Shown: positions 34,999-43,672 of the stretch, piece by piece
Numbering within the stretch: the stretch's first letter is position 1
Layout of the letters: every line of letters begins with the position of its first letter
DNA from: Bacilli bacterium
GTDB lineage: Bacteria; Bacillota_I; Bacilli_A; RF39; UBA660
DNA: 64,000 nt
NCBI GenBank assembly: GCA_900768345.1
Contig: CAAGCO010000007.1
Span: forward strand, 124,001-188,000
Reading direction: 5' to 3'
Notes under the pieces: model-generated
Seen by the model: the letters and a program-made list of their open reading frames with translations, nothing else
Databases searched by the model: none
Told to the model about the DNA's origin: nothing
Position numbers and translations under genes: made by a program

Positions 34999-36513
34999 AT
35001 GGAGAGTAATAATTTAGAGAATGTTACTCCTAATACTAATGATAATAATGTAAAGATAGTTAAAACTGATGAAGGCTCAACTGATGGATTAAATAGATGT
35101 CCTAAGTGTGGGGCCACAGATATATTATTAAATCCAAAAACTGGAAAATTAAGATGTAGTTATTGTAGACATGAGTTTGATCCTGAAAAGATAACTGGTA
35201 TGGAAGAAGACATTAAAAATCTTACCGGTGAAATTATGGGTTCAGGAGCTCAAAATATTATAGCCGATACTAATAGTGTTTTAACATTTAAGTGTACTAG
35301 TTGTGGTGCTGAAATTGTAGTCGATACAAGCGAAGCATCACATGCTAGATGCCATTGGTGTAGAAATGTTTTATCTGTAAATCAACAAATACCTAATGGA
35401 ACTATTCCTGATGTGGTCTTACCATTTAAATTAACTAAAGATCAAGCTAAAGCTTGTATAGAAAAATTCGTTGGTAAACGTAAGTTCTTTGCAAATTCTA
35501 AATTTAGACAAGAATTTACTACTGAAAATATAATGGGTGTATACTTTCCATATATGATAGTAGATGTAAATAGTCATGCTAAACTAATTGGTCAAGGTGA
35601 ACATTTAGTACGTTTTTATACAGTCAAATCAGGTAATAGTGAAGAGAGAAGATATGATGCTGATTTATATGATGTTGAAAGAGAATTTGATTTAGCTATT
35701 AAAGGTTTAACAATTGAATCTAATTCTGATAGATTAAATAATGAAGATAAAAGCAAAACTAATAATGTTATAAATGCTATTATGCCATTTGACACAGAGA
35801 ATGCTGTCAAATATGATTCTAATTATATGAGAGGTTATACTTCTGAAAAAAGAAATGTTAATGTTGATGAATTAAAAGAATTAGTAAAAGTTCAATCAAA
35901 AGATGTAGCTAGATTCGCAACCAATGATTCATTAAAGAATTATGATAGAGGTGTTGCTTGGTCTAGTGAAGAATTTAATGTTAAAGGTCAACAATGGAAA
36001 GCAGCATATTTACCAGTTTGGCTTTATAGTTATCAAGAAGTAAAAGGAGATAAGAAAGTATTACATTATGTAGCTGTTAATGCTAGAACTGAAGAAACTA
36101 TGGGTAGTGTACCTATACATATGCCTAAGTTAATCTTAATGTCATTTTTAGTAGAGGTACTTGGAATACTTGCAATGATGTTTACTGCTGATGATTTTGA
36201 TGGTAGTTGGTTATTCTTAACAGTAGGTGTTATATTCTTCTTTATTATGTATGGAAGATATCGTAATTCTGGTGCTAGACATACATATGAAACAGAAACA
36301 GAAAAAGAAGTAACAAACTTAAGAGAAGTAGATACGTATATTAAAAGAAGAACTGGCTTATCTAATTATTATATGGAAAGTGCTAATAATACAAATGTAG
36401 AAGGAGCAACAAGTCAAAGTAAGCTATTAAAAAGACTTACTGATGCTGTTCCTGAAGTAAATATGGTAAAAGATTTCATGGGAAATTCTTCTAAAAAGGA
36501 AGATGAAAAATGA
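34999..36513 (+). CDS. TFIIB-type zinc-ribbon membrane protein (YdjG-like)
   Basis: 504 residues. Two zinc ribbons occur at the N-terminus (CPKC...CSYC, about 34-55; CTSC...CHWC, about 100-120). A large middle domain with PYMIVDV and VYFPYM segments precedes two transmembrane helices (about 375-415) and a helical C-terminal tail. It starts 3 bases after the SPFH/SHOCT gene and overlaps the next by 4, so it is part of the same operon. By analogy with YdjG it may be a membrane partner of the SPFH protein; this is inference. Confidence 0.75.
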   Translation: MESNNLENVTPNTNDNNVKIVKTDEGSTDGLNRCPKCGATDILLNPKTGKLRCSYCRHEFDPEKITGMEEDIKNLTGEIMGSGAQNIIADTNSVLTFKCTSCGAEIVVDTSEASHARCHWCRNVLSVNQQIPNGTIPDVVLPFKLTKDQAKACIEKFVGKRKFFANSKFRQEFTTENIMGVYFPYMIVDVNSHAKLIGQGEHLVRFYTVKSGNSEERRYDADLYDVEREFDLAIKGLTIESNSDRLNNEDKSKTNNVINAIMPFDTENAVKYDSNYMRGYTSEKRNVNVDELKELVKVQSKDVARFATNDSLKNYDRGVAWSSEEFNVKGQQWKAAYLPVWLYSYQEVKGDKKVLHYVAVNARTEETMGSVPIHMPKLILMSFLVEVLGILAMMFTADDFDGSWLFLTVGVIFFFIMYGRYRNSGARHTYETETEKEVTNLREVDTYIKRRTGLSNYYMESANNTNVEGATSQSKLLKRLTDAVPEVNMVKDFMGNSSKKEDEK

Positions 36514-37079
36514 GAGATAACACATTACTAAAAATATTATGTAGTATTCCAGTAATATTAGTTACACTTTACTTTATTCCTTTTTTAGGAGTATGTTTAT
36601 TAATATTTAGATATATTGTTTATTATTATGATAAAAGAAGAATATCTACTCCATATTATCTAGTTTCAATTGGACTTATAATATTAATTCCTAAACTAGT
36701 AAAGTATATATTTAAAATATTTAATTTGAAAACAAGTATTATTCCATATTTTGATACAATAATCAATTCAAATATATATAATGAGAATTTTATTAAATAT
36801 AGTAAATTACTTATAATAGTTGGAATTATATTTTTAATAATTTCTTCTATAGTTGGTTCTATAGTAGATAAAACAAAATCTTATGTTAAGTCTTATATAA
36901 CAAAACAAGAGAAAAGAAATGATGAAATTTCTAGAAAAAATGATTTAATTATGAAAGAAAAGCGTGAGATAGCTAAAAATACTAGTGTTGTTATATGTCC
37001 ATATTGCGGTGCTGATAACATGTTAACTGAAAAAACTGGTACTTGTAAGTTTTGTAGAAGAAAAATAGAAAGTAAATAA
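36510..37079 (+). CDS. Membrane protein with C-terminal zinc ribbon
   Basis: 189 residues. About four hydrophobic segments (8-35, 48-66, 100-117 clearest) come first, then a basic helix and a C-terminal zinc ribbon (CPYC...CKFC, about 163-182). It overlaps the upstream gene (ATGA), indicating coupling. Not recognised; third member of the SPFH/zinc-ribbon operon. Confidence 0.65.
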   Translation: MRDNTLLKILCSIPVILVTLYFIPFLGVCLLIFRYIVYYYDKRRISTPYYLVSIGLIILIPKLVKYIFKIFNLKTSIIPYFDTIINSNIYNENFIKYSKLLIIVGIIFLIISSIVGSIVDKTKSYVKSYITKQEKRNDEISRKNDLIMKEKREIAKNTSVVICPYCGADNMLTEKTGTCKFCRRKIESK

Positions 37080-37090
37080 TAAATATAAAG

Positions 37091-37120
37091 ATTGTTAGTC
37101 TTATGATTAACAATTTTTTT
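37091..37120 (+). terminator. Intrinsic terminator of the SPFH/zinc-ribbon operon
   Basis: ATTGTTA / TAACAAT stem then a run of seven T. Confidence 0.85.
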
Positions 37121-37136
37121 ATGTGTTAAAATATTA

Positions 37137-37145
37137 TGATATAAT
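37137..37145 (+). promoter_or_regulatory. Extended -10 promoter of the S41-like gene
   Basis: TGATATAAT, 22 bases before the start codon. Confidence 0.65.
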
Positions 37146-37167
37146 TAATATACTAGGAGTGTGAAAT

Positions 37168-38310
37168 ATGCTTGAATATTATCAAAATGTATTAAAAGAA
37201 TTTATAAGTGAATATGAAAGATTACATGTAAATCCATGGCATAATATAGCAAAAGAAGAATTAGAAAATTTGTGTAAAGAGTTAATTAATAAGTATGAAA
37301 TAGATGATGGATATAAATTTAATTACTTTATGAATTATATTATTAAGAGACTTAATGGGATGGATGATGCGCACACTAAGTTTAAGATGAGAACAGTTAT
37401 ACTTCCATTTAATTATAGAATATTTGATGAAGAAGTTGTTGTTAACTATCCAGATGGTTTAAAGGGAAGTACACTCGAATCTATAAATGAAGTAAGTGTT
37501 AGTAATATATTAAATGAATTAGATGATGTTATTACATATGGAACTAGTGAAAAGAAAAGATATGAACTTGAGAAGTCTTTATTTGATATGGGTTTGTTAT
37601 TTAGTTTACCTTCTTTAAGAGAGAGTGAAGAGTTAATTTTTGAATTTAAGACTATTAGTGGTGAGATAGAGAAGAGAACAATTGATAAAAGAGATGCTAT
37701 GACTAGTGATGAACAGTTTGATATAGAAGAATATTATTATGGAGAAACTGGTACTTATGAAATAAAAGATAATACTCTTATATATAGACATTGTTCAGTA
37801 CAAAATGAATATAAATCTAAAATAGAAGAATCTATTAGAGAAGTTAGTGATTTAGATTATAATAAGATTAATAAAATTATTATAGATTTAAGAGGCAATA
37901 TTGGCGGTAATTCTGGATTAAATAAGCCTTTATTAGATTTTTTAGGTGAACATAAAGATAAGAAGTTAGTTGTTTTAACAGATTATAGAGTGTTTTCATC
38001 AGGCAGTATAGCGCTTTATGATTTAATTAAAATTGGATGCACTACCGTTGGTGAAGGAATAGGGGCTCCATTCAATTCTTATGGTGAACAAGTGTGGTTA
38101 GATATAGGTAAATATAGATTTGCTGTTTCAACTTGTTATTTTATTCCTGGTATGGATATGAAAATTTCTAATAAAGAAGATATTGAAAAGATAGATAGTG
38201 AAGTATTTAAACCTGTGATATTTAAACCTGATTATTATGTTAAAAGTACTAAAGAAGATTTCATAAATAATAAAGATAAAGTATTAGAGTTTGCTTTAAA
38301 GAACATATAA
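37168..38310 (+). CDS. S41-family (tail-specific/tricorn-like) peptidase-like protein
   Basis: 380 residues. The C-terminal half shows S41 landmarks: IIIDLRGNIGGNS near residue 240, the probable catalytic Ser in VFSSGSIALYDL near residue 274, and a VGEGIGAPFNSYGE loop typical of the family. No PDZ domain and no signal peptide are evident, so a cytoplasmic enzyme or an inactive relative is possible. The N-terminal ~90 residues are helical. The ATG follows AGGAGTG. Confidence 0.75.
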   Translation: MLEYYQNVLKEFISEYERLHVNPWHNIAKEELENLCKELINKYEIDDGYKFNYFMNYIIKRLNGMDDAHTKFKMRTVILPFNYRIFDEEVVVNYPDGLKGSTLESINEVSVSNILNELDDVITYGTSEKKRYELEKSLFDMGLLFSLPSLRESEELIFEFKTISGEIEKRTIDKRDAMTSDEQFDIEEYYYGETGTYEIKDNTLIYRHCSVQNEYKSKIEESIREVSDLDYNKINKIIIDLRGNIGGNSGLNKPLLDFLGEHKDKKLVVLTDYRVFSSGSIALYDLIKIGCTTVGEGIGAPFNSYGEQVWLDIGKYRFAVSTCYFIPGMDMKISNKEDIEKIDSEVFKPVIFKPDYYVKSTKEDFINNKDKVLEFALKNI

Positions 38311-38358
38311 AAGAATGATAAAAGATTTTTAAATGCATATTATTTATTGGTGATATGT

Positions 38359-39504
38359 ATGAAGAAAGTCTTTTTTATATTGTTAAGTTTAATAATTTTA
38401 TTTAATGTTAATGCTACTGAAGTTGGACTTGCTAAAAATAGTGAGACTGCTATTTTAGTAGAAGCTAGTACTGGAAAAATATTATTTGAGAAAGATAAGG
38501 ATAAGAAAATGGCTCCTGCTTCTATGACTAAAATTATGACTATGTTACTTACAATGGAGGCACTTGAAAGTGGAAAGATTAGTTTGAATGATGATGTGTT
38601 AATTTCAAAGAATGCTGAGGGCATGGGTGGAACTCAAATATATGTTGAAGCTGGAAGTAATGTTAAAGTTGAAGATTTAATTAAAGGAGTAGGTATTGCT
38701 TCTGCGAATGATGCAGCTGTTGCTCTTGCTGAAAAGTTGGGTGGAACAGTTGAAAATTTTGTTAATATGATGAATGAAAGAGCAAGAGAACTTGGATGCA
38801 AAAATACTACTTTTAAGAATCCTCATGGACTTGATGAAGAAGGACATGAAACAACTGCTTATGATATGTCATTAATGGCTCGAGAGTTAGTTAAACATGA
38901 ACTAGCACTTAAAATATCTAGTACGTATGATGAATATATAACAGTATCAGGTGAGAATCATTGGCTTGTGAATACTAATAAACTTGTTAAGTTTTATAAA
39001 GGCATAGATGGTCTTAAAACAGGTTATACTGATAAAGCAGGTTACTGTTTAACAGCAACTATGAATAAAAATAATATGAGACTTATAAGTGTTGTTATGA
39101 AAAGTAATTCAAAAGATAATAGAAGTAGTGATACGATAGGCATGATGGAATATGGGTACAGTATGTATGGAAGTGAAGTTATACTTAAGAAAAGTGAATA
39201 TACTGGTAAAATAAATATAAGTGGTAGTGAAAACAAAGAATATAATTATTATTTAGATAATGATGTTAAACTTATAGTTGATAAGAATACTAGAGATGTT
39301 AATTATAGTAAAAAGATAGAACTTGATAAATTAAAAGCACCTTTAAAGAAAGGTACTAAAGTAGGAGAGCTAATACTCAATTATGACTCTAAAGAATATA
39401 AATATGATTTAATTGTTAATGAAGAAGTAAAGAAAGCATCTTACTTTAAAGTATTAATTAATAATCTTAAAGATATAATTACTGGTAATATAAGAAAAAA
39501 ATGA
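38359..39504 (+). CDS. dacA: D-alanyl-D-alanine carboxypeptidase (PBP5/DacA type)
   Basis: 381 residues. A signal peptide (cleavage near VNA/TEV, residue 19) leads to an S11 peptidase domain with SMTK (S55-K58), SAN, and KTGYT motifs, all intact. A C-terminal beta domain and a weak amphipathic/hydrophobic tail follow, as in PBP5. It trims the terminal D-Ala of peptidoglycan stem peptides. ATG 38359 follows GGTGAT; the TTG at 38347 is not needed. It shows that the organism has a peptidoglycan wall. Confidence 0.95.
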   Translation: MKKVFFILLSLIILFNVNATEVGLAKNSETAILVEASTGKILFEKDKDKKMAPASMTKIMTMLLTMEALESGKISLNDDVLISKNAEGMGGTQIYVEAGSNVKVEDLIKGVGIASANDAAVALAEKLGGTVENFVNMMNERARELGCKNTTFKNPHGLDEEGHETTAYDMSLMARELVKHELALKISSTYDEYITVSGENHWLVNTNKLVKFYKGIDGLKTGYTDKAGYCLTATMNKNNMRLISVVMKSNSKDNRSSDTIGMMEYGYSMYGSEVILKKSEYTGKINISGSENKEYNYYLDNDVKLIVDKNTRDVNYSKKIELDKLKAPLKKGTKVGELILNYDSKEYKYDLIVNEEVKKASYFKVLINNLKDIITGNIRKK

Positions 39505-39526
39505 TGACTTATTTGTCATCATTTTC
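39496..39526 (+). terminator. Intrinsic terminator of dacA
   Basis: 9-bp stem AATGATGAC / GTCATCATT with flanking A and T runs. The TGA stop (39502-39504) lies in the left arm. Confidence 0.88.
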
Positions 39527-39542
39527 AGTATTAATTAAATAA

Positions 39543-39659
39543 TTAAAATATTTAATTTTACCAGATAATACATTTTTAGATAATGAAGATGATAGTAACT
39601 TTAATATAGATTTTAATGGATATAAATTATATGTTAATAGAAAGGTTTATTTAAAATAA
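39543..39659 (+). pseudogene. Remnant of a gene 3' end
   Basis: An open stretch of 38 codons with no start codon, ending in VYLK and TAA at 39657-39659. The residue pattern is protein-like (LPDNTFLDNEDD, IDFNGYKLYV), and the stop codon sits in its own terminator hairpin (39642-39668), as for real genes here. The 5' part appears to be lost. The family is unknown. Confidence 0.4.
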
Positions 39660-39668
39660 ACTTTTTTT
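39642..39668 (+). terminator. Terminator of the gene remnant
   Basis: AAGGTTTATT / AATAAACTTT stem with one G-T pair, then a T run. Confidence 0.7.
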
Positions 39669-39723
39669 ATTTTTGGTGTGGTTTTAAATTATATAGTATA
39701 GTATAATTAAATTGGTGGTAAGT

Positions 39724-40263
39724 GTGAGTAAAAAAGGAAAGAAAAATATTAAAAGTAAAAAGGTTAATAAGAAAGTTAATAAGAATGATTATATAAAACT
39801 AATTATTTCATTTGTATTATTAGTTTTGGTAATTTATTTATTTATATATATGTTTGATGGTAATTATACCGTTAGTTTTGATAGTGATGGTGGAAGTGCT
39901 TTTAGTAATTTAACTGTTAAAAAACATGAAGAAGTTGTACTTCCAAAACCTGTTAAAGAAGGATATCATTTTATTGGTTGGAAAGATGAAAATGGTGAAT
40001 ATGTCGGAAGTAACTATAAAGTTAATGGTAGTGTTAAATTAAAAGCTGATTATAGATTAGAGTTTGTTGTTACTTTTGTTTATAACAATGGAGAAGAAAA
40101 CACTACAGCAACTGTTCTTGAAAATCAAAATGTTATAGCTCCTAGTGATCCAGTTAGAAAAGGTTATAAGTTTGCTGGATGGTATAATAATGGAATTAAA
40201 TATGATTTTGATTCAATTGTTAGTAGTAATATAACATTAGAAGCAAAATGGAATAAAAAGTAG
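39724..40263 (+). CDS. Membrane-anchored protein with two InlB B-repeat (List-Bact) domains
   Basis: 179 residues. Starts at GTG 39724 after GGTGG. A lysine-rich cytoplasmic start (~25 residues) and one transmembrane helix (about 29-48) precede two Listeria-Bacteroides repeats: VSFDSDGGS ... GYHFIGWKDENG, and VTFVYNNGE ... GYKFAGWYNNG. Each repeat is a ubiquitin-like beta-grasp fold used on bacterial surface proteins. With only two repeats and no other domain, it may be an anchored adhesin-like stalk. Confidence 0.85.
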   Translation: MSKKGKKNIKSKKVNKKVNKNDYIKLIISFVLLVLVIYLFIYMFDGNYTVSFDSDGGSAFSNLTVKKHEEVVLPKPVKEGYHFIGWKDENGEYVGSNYKVNGSVKLKADYRLEFVVTFVYNNGEENTTATVLENQNVIAPSDPVRKGYKFAGWYNNGIKYDFDSIVSSNITLEAKWNKK

Positions 40264-40272
40264 GAGAGTTTT

Positions 40273-41388
40273 ATGAAACTAATTAATACTGAATGTCCTA
40301 AATGTAAGGGAAAAATAAAGATTTCGGAAGATACTAAAAAAGCTAAATGTGAATACTGTGGTAATGAATTCATTATAGATGACGAAGTTAAAAAAGTTAA
40401 ACATTTAATGGCTGGTCAAATAGATGAAGAACAAGAATTTAAAAATGCTAGAGCTAATCTTAAATTTAAAGAATATAGTAAAGCATATGATATATATTAT
40501 TCGTTAAGTGAAAGATATGCTGATAATAAAGAAGTGTGGTTAGGATTATTAAGAGCAATTACAGAAGACTTTACAGTTAAAGAATATAGAGCAGAAGCTC
40601 AAAAATATTACGAAAAATATGCTGCTTTAGCAACAGAAAAAGAAATAGAAAAATATAAAACTAAATATGAAAAATATGTTAGTAGTTTTAGTGAGTATGA
40701 AAAACTCGATGCTCAAAATAAAAATGTAGATAATGGAAAAGATCATATAATTTTAACTATATTTGGTGGATTATTTGGACTTCATAAATTTGCTCAAGGT
40801 AAAATTGGTATGGGATTTTTATATTTATTTACAGGAGGTCTTTTTGTTATAGGGTGGTTATATGATTGTTTTATTGAAGTAAGTAGTCATCCTGAAAGCA
40901 AAAATAAATTTTATAATTGTTTAGCTGTTTATGAGATATTTGTGGCTATCATATATATGGATTATAATCCATTTGGTTCCTTATTTATTTTAATTTCTGC
41001 TATATTAACAATAACTCCTATATCTAGAAAGGTATGGAAAAAGCCAACACCTTCAAGTAAATTTATTAAACTTGTGTTATTTATAGTTGGTTTTATTATG
41101 TGTATTAATAGTATTCCTGCTTATCAAAAAACTTGGGTAAGTGATGATATGGATGTTAAAGTGAATAACTTATTTAATTTGACTATTACTACTAAAGAAC
41201 AAGTAAGTGAAAATAGTAAGAGAACTAAAAGAATCGAAAAATCATATGATTATGATTCTGTTGAAAATGATGAAGAGGTAATATTAACTACTAGAGATAA
41301 AAAATATAGTTTTAGGTTTGATAAAAATAGTAAAGCTTTTTGTTTACTTGAAGAAAATAATTGTACTATGAATTTTGAGGAGGATTAG
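40273..41388 (+). CDS. Zinc-ribbon protein with TM2 domain
   Basis: 371 residues. An N-terminal zinc ribbon (CPKC...CEYC, residues 7-29) is followed by a helical, TPR-like region (about 50-150), then a TM2 domain (GGLFGLHKFAQGKIG, GLYLFTGGLF-type, about 158-195) and two further membrane segments (about 215-245 and 260-285). The last ~80 residues are soluble. It starts 9 bases after the InlB-repeat gene with AGGAG and overlaps the next gene by one base. Function unknown. Confidence 0.75.
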   Translation: MKLINTECPKCKGKIKISEDTKKAKCEYCGNEFIIDDEVKKVKHLMAGQIDEEQEFKNARANLKFKEYSKAYDIYYSLSERYADNKEVWLGLLRAITEDFTVKEYRAEAQKYYEKYAALATEKEIEKYKTKYEKYVSSFSEYEKLDAQNKNVDNGKDHIILTIFGGLFGLHKFAQGKIGMGFLYLFTGGLFVIGWLYDCFIEVSSHPESKNKFYNCLAVYEIFVAIIYMDYNPFGSLFILISAILTITPISRKVWKKPTPSSKFIKLVLFIVGFIMCINSIPAYQKTWVSDDMDVKVNNLFNLTITTKEQVSENSKRTKRIEKSYDYDSVENDEEVILTTRDKKYSFRFDKNSKAFCLLEENNCTMNFEED

Positions 41389-42011
41389 TGAAAAAGTATT
41401 TAGATTATTTAATAAAAAGTATATTTGCGGGTATTATGATTGGTATTGCTGGTACAGTATATTTGAGAGTTGATAATAACATAGTTGGTGCATTCTTATT
41501 CTCAATAGGACTACTTGTGATATGTATGTATGGAATGAACTTGTATACAGGCAAGATTGGTTATGTTCTTATAAATAAACTTAATTATATTTATGAGTTA
41601 TTAATAACAATATTGGGTAATTTTATTGGTACATTCTTAGTTGCTAGATTAGTACTATTTACTAGATTTAAAAGTGTTAGTGATAAAGCTGTGGATTTAG
41701 TAAATCTAAAACTTAATGATAATTTACTCAGTATATTTATATTAGCTGTTTTATGTGGAATACTTATGTATATAGCAGTTAATAATTATAAAAAAATAAA
41801 TAATGAAATAGGAAAGTATTCATGTATATTTATGTGTGTAATGGTATTTATACTTAGTGGATTTGAACATAGTATAGCTAATATGTATTATATAAGTGTA
41901 GCAAACTTACTAAGTTTAAAATCACTTCTATACATATTAATAATGATACTTGGTAATTCAGTTGGTTCTATATTAATAGCACTTTACTATAATAGATTTT
42001 ATAAAAATTAA
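41388..42011 (+). CDS. Formate/nitrite transporter (FNT) family protein
   Basis: 207 residues, GTG start overlapping the upstream stop (TAGTG) with GAGGAGG in front. Six hydrophobic segments are visible and the family signature SGFEHSIANMYY occurs near residue 156. FNT channels move formate, nitrite, hydrosulfide or lactate. At 207 residues it is shorter than the usual ~260-280, mainly through short loops and tails. No pyruvate-formate lyase gene is near. Confidence 0.85.
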   Translation: MKKYLDYLIKSIFAGIMIGIAGTVYLRVDNNIVGAFLFSIGLLVICMYGMNLYTGKIGYVLINKLNYIYELLITILGNFIGTFLVARLVLFTRFKSVSDKAVDLVNLKLNDNLLSIFILAVLCGILMYIAVNNYKKINNEIGKYSCIFMCVMVFILSGFEHSIANMYYISVANLLSLKSLLYILIMILGNSVGSILIALYYNRFYKN

Positions 42012-42030
42012 ATTTATAAAATCTTTTTTA
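41994..42030 (+). terminator. Intrinsic terminator of the FNT gene
   Basis: 12-bp perfect stem AGATTTTATAAA / TTTATAAAATCT with a 7-nt loop containing the stop codon, then a T run. Confidence 0.88.
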
Positions 42031-42071
42031 ATACTTAAAAATATAGTATAATTCTTATGAGGAGTATTATT

Positions 42072-42839
42072 ATGGAAGATGTTTACTTTAAATATAAATT
42101 TGGTGATGATATAAGTTTTGAACTTAAAGAAGGTGAGTTTGTATCTATTATTGGAGATAATAATGATTTAATAATTCATACTCTTTTACATGGTAATAAA
42201 AAAGCTACTATAGAAGTAGGGGATGCAAGTTTTAGTCCTAAAACATTAGATACTATTAGAAGAAGAATGAGTTTTGTTCTATATAAACATTTAAATGTTT
42301 TTGTAGGAGAAACTGTTGAAGATGAAATAGCTTTTGGGCTTGAAAGTTTAGCTATGAAAAAGAATGAAATAAGAGAACTTATAGATACTGAAAGTAGACA
42401 TTTTAAATTACAAGAATTACTTATTAGAGATCCTAATAGTCTTGGTTCTAGTGATAAAGTTAAGATGAAAATATTATCTGCTTTAATAGTTAAACCTAAA
42501 ATAATAGTTATTGATAATATACTTTGTGAACTAGATGCAGAAGATAAAATATTAGTATTTGATATATTAAAAGAATATTCTAAAAATGGTGGTATTGTTA
42601 TTAACTTTACTAATGATATGGAAGAGACTATGTATGGAGATAAAATAATAGTAATATATGAGAAAAAAATAGTATGTGAAGGAAAGACATTAAGTGTTTT
42701 AAATGAAGAAAAAATACTTAAGAGATTAGGTCTTGGTCTTCCATTTATAGTTGAGTTAAATAGATATTTAATGGATTATGGACTTATAAATAAATATTAT
42801 TTAACCGATGAAGAATTGGTAGGTGCATTATGGAAATAA
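42072..42839 (+). CDS. ECF transporter ATPase-like protein, degenerate (EcfA1 position)
   Basis: 255 residues; ATG 42072 follows AGGAG, and the ATG at 42057 is too near the -10 (42047-42052). It aligns in layout with ECF-type ABC ATPases, but the Walker A loop reads IIGDNNDLII (residues 26-35) with no GK(S/T), the signature region reads LGSSDKVKMK instead of LSGGQ-KR, and Walker B reads VIDNILCELD with Asn for the catalytic Glu. ATP hydrolysis by this subunit is unlikely. It starts the canonical ecfA-ecfA-ecfT-truA block. Confidence 0.85.
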   Translation: MEDVYFKYKFGDDISFELKEGEFVSIIGDNNDLIIHTLLHGNKKATIEVGDASFSPKTLDTIRRRMSFVLYKHLNVFVGETVEDEIAFGLESLAMKKNEIRELIDTESRHFKLQELLIRDPNSLGSSDKVKMKILSALIVKPKIIVIDNILCELDAEDKILVFDILKEYSKNGGIVINFTNDMEETMYGDKIIVIYEKKIVCEGKTLSVLNEEKILKRLGLGLPFIVELNRYLMDYGLINKYYLTDEELVGALWK

Positions 42840-43672
42840 AATTTAATCATGTAAGTTTTGTTATAGATGCATATACTCCTTTAGAAAAAACTATAATAAG
42901 TGATGTATCATTTGAAATAAAGAGTCCAGGAATATATTCTTTTATTGGTAGAAGTAATAGTGGAAAAACAGCTATTGGTGACTTAATAAATGCTCTTATT
43001 ATGCCTACTTGTGGTAAAGTTAAAATAGGAAGATTTATTAATGATGGAAGAATGATAAAAAATATAAATAAACTTAGATTTCAAACTGGATATGTATTTA
43101 AAAATCCATATGATATGTTCTTTAATAAAACAGTTAGAAGTGAAATAGAGTTCGGAATGAAATATTTCAAATATAAGTTAGAGAAAATAGATTTAAGAGC
43201 TAGTGATGCTTTAAAGTTAGTTGGATTAGATGATTCATATTTAAGTATGAATCCACAAGATTTAACACTAGTGGATGCTAAAAAAGTAGCACTTGCTTGT
43301 GCTCTTGTGTATAATCCAAATATATTAATACTTGATGAATATACAGCTGGGCTTAATAATAATGATAAAAAAGAATTAATAAGACTTTTAAGACTTCTTA
43401 AAAATAAATATAACAAGACAATAATATTATTAAGTAAAGATACTAACTTTTGTTATCAAATAACAGATTATGTTTATTTAATGAATTTAACTAAATTAGT
43501 AGCATTTGGAGGTAAAGAGTTACTTAGAGATATAGATGCATTAAATCAAATAGGAGTAGAAGTACCTAAAATAGTAACATTTATAGATGAATGTAAGAAA
43601 AAAGGAAGATACATACATGATTATACTAATATACTTGACCTAATAAAGGGGGTATATAGAGATGTATTCTAG
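42830..43672 (+). CDS. ECF transporter ATPase-like protein (EcfA2 position), partly degenerate
   Basis: 280 residues. Walker A is kept (GRSNSGKT, residues 40-47) and so is Walker B (NILILDEYTAGLN). The Q-loop reads VFKNPYDMFF where the family has Gln, and the ABC signature reads LTLVDAKKVALA where LSGGQ is expected. So it can probably bind ATP, but the usual composite sites are altered. It overlaps the upstream ATPase by 10 bases and ecfT by 11. Confidence 0.85.
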   Translation: MEIKFNHVSFVIDAYTPLEKTIISDVSFEIKSPGIYSFIGRSNSGKTAIGDLINALIMPTCGKVKIGRFINDGRMIKNINKLRFQTGYVFKNPYDMFFNKTVRSEIEFGMKYFKYKLEKIDLRASDALKLVGLDDSYLSMNPQDLTLVDAKKVALACALVYNPNILILDEYTAGLNNNDKKELIRLLRLLKNKYNKTIILLSKDTNFCYQITDYVYLMNLTKLVAFGGKELLRDIDALNQIGVEVPKIVTFIDECKKKGRYIHDYTNILDLIKGVYRDVF

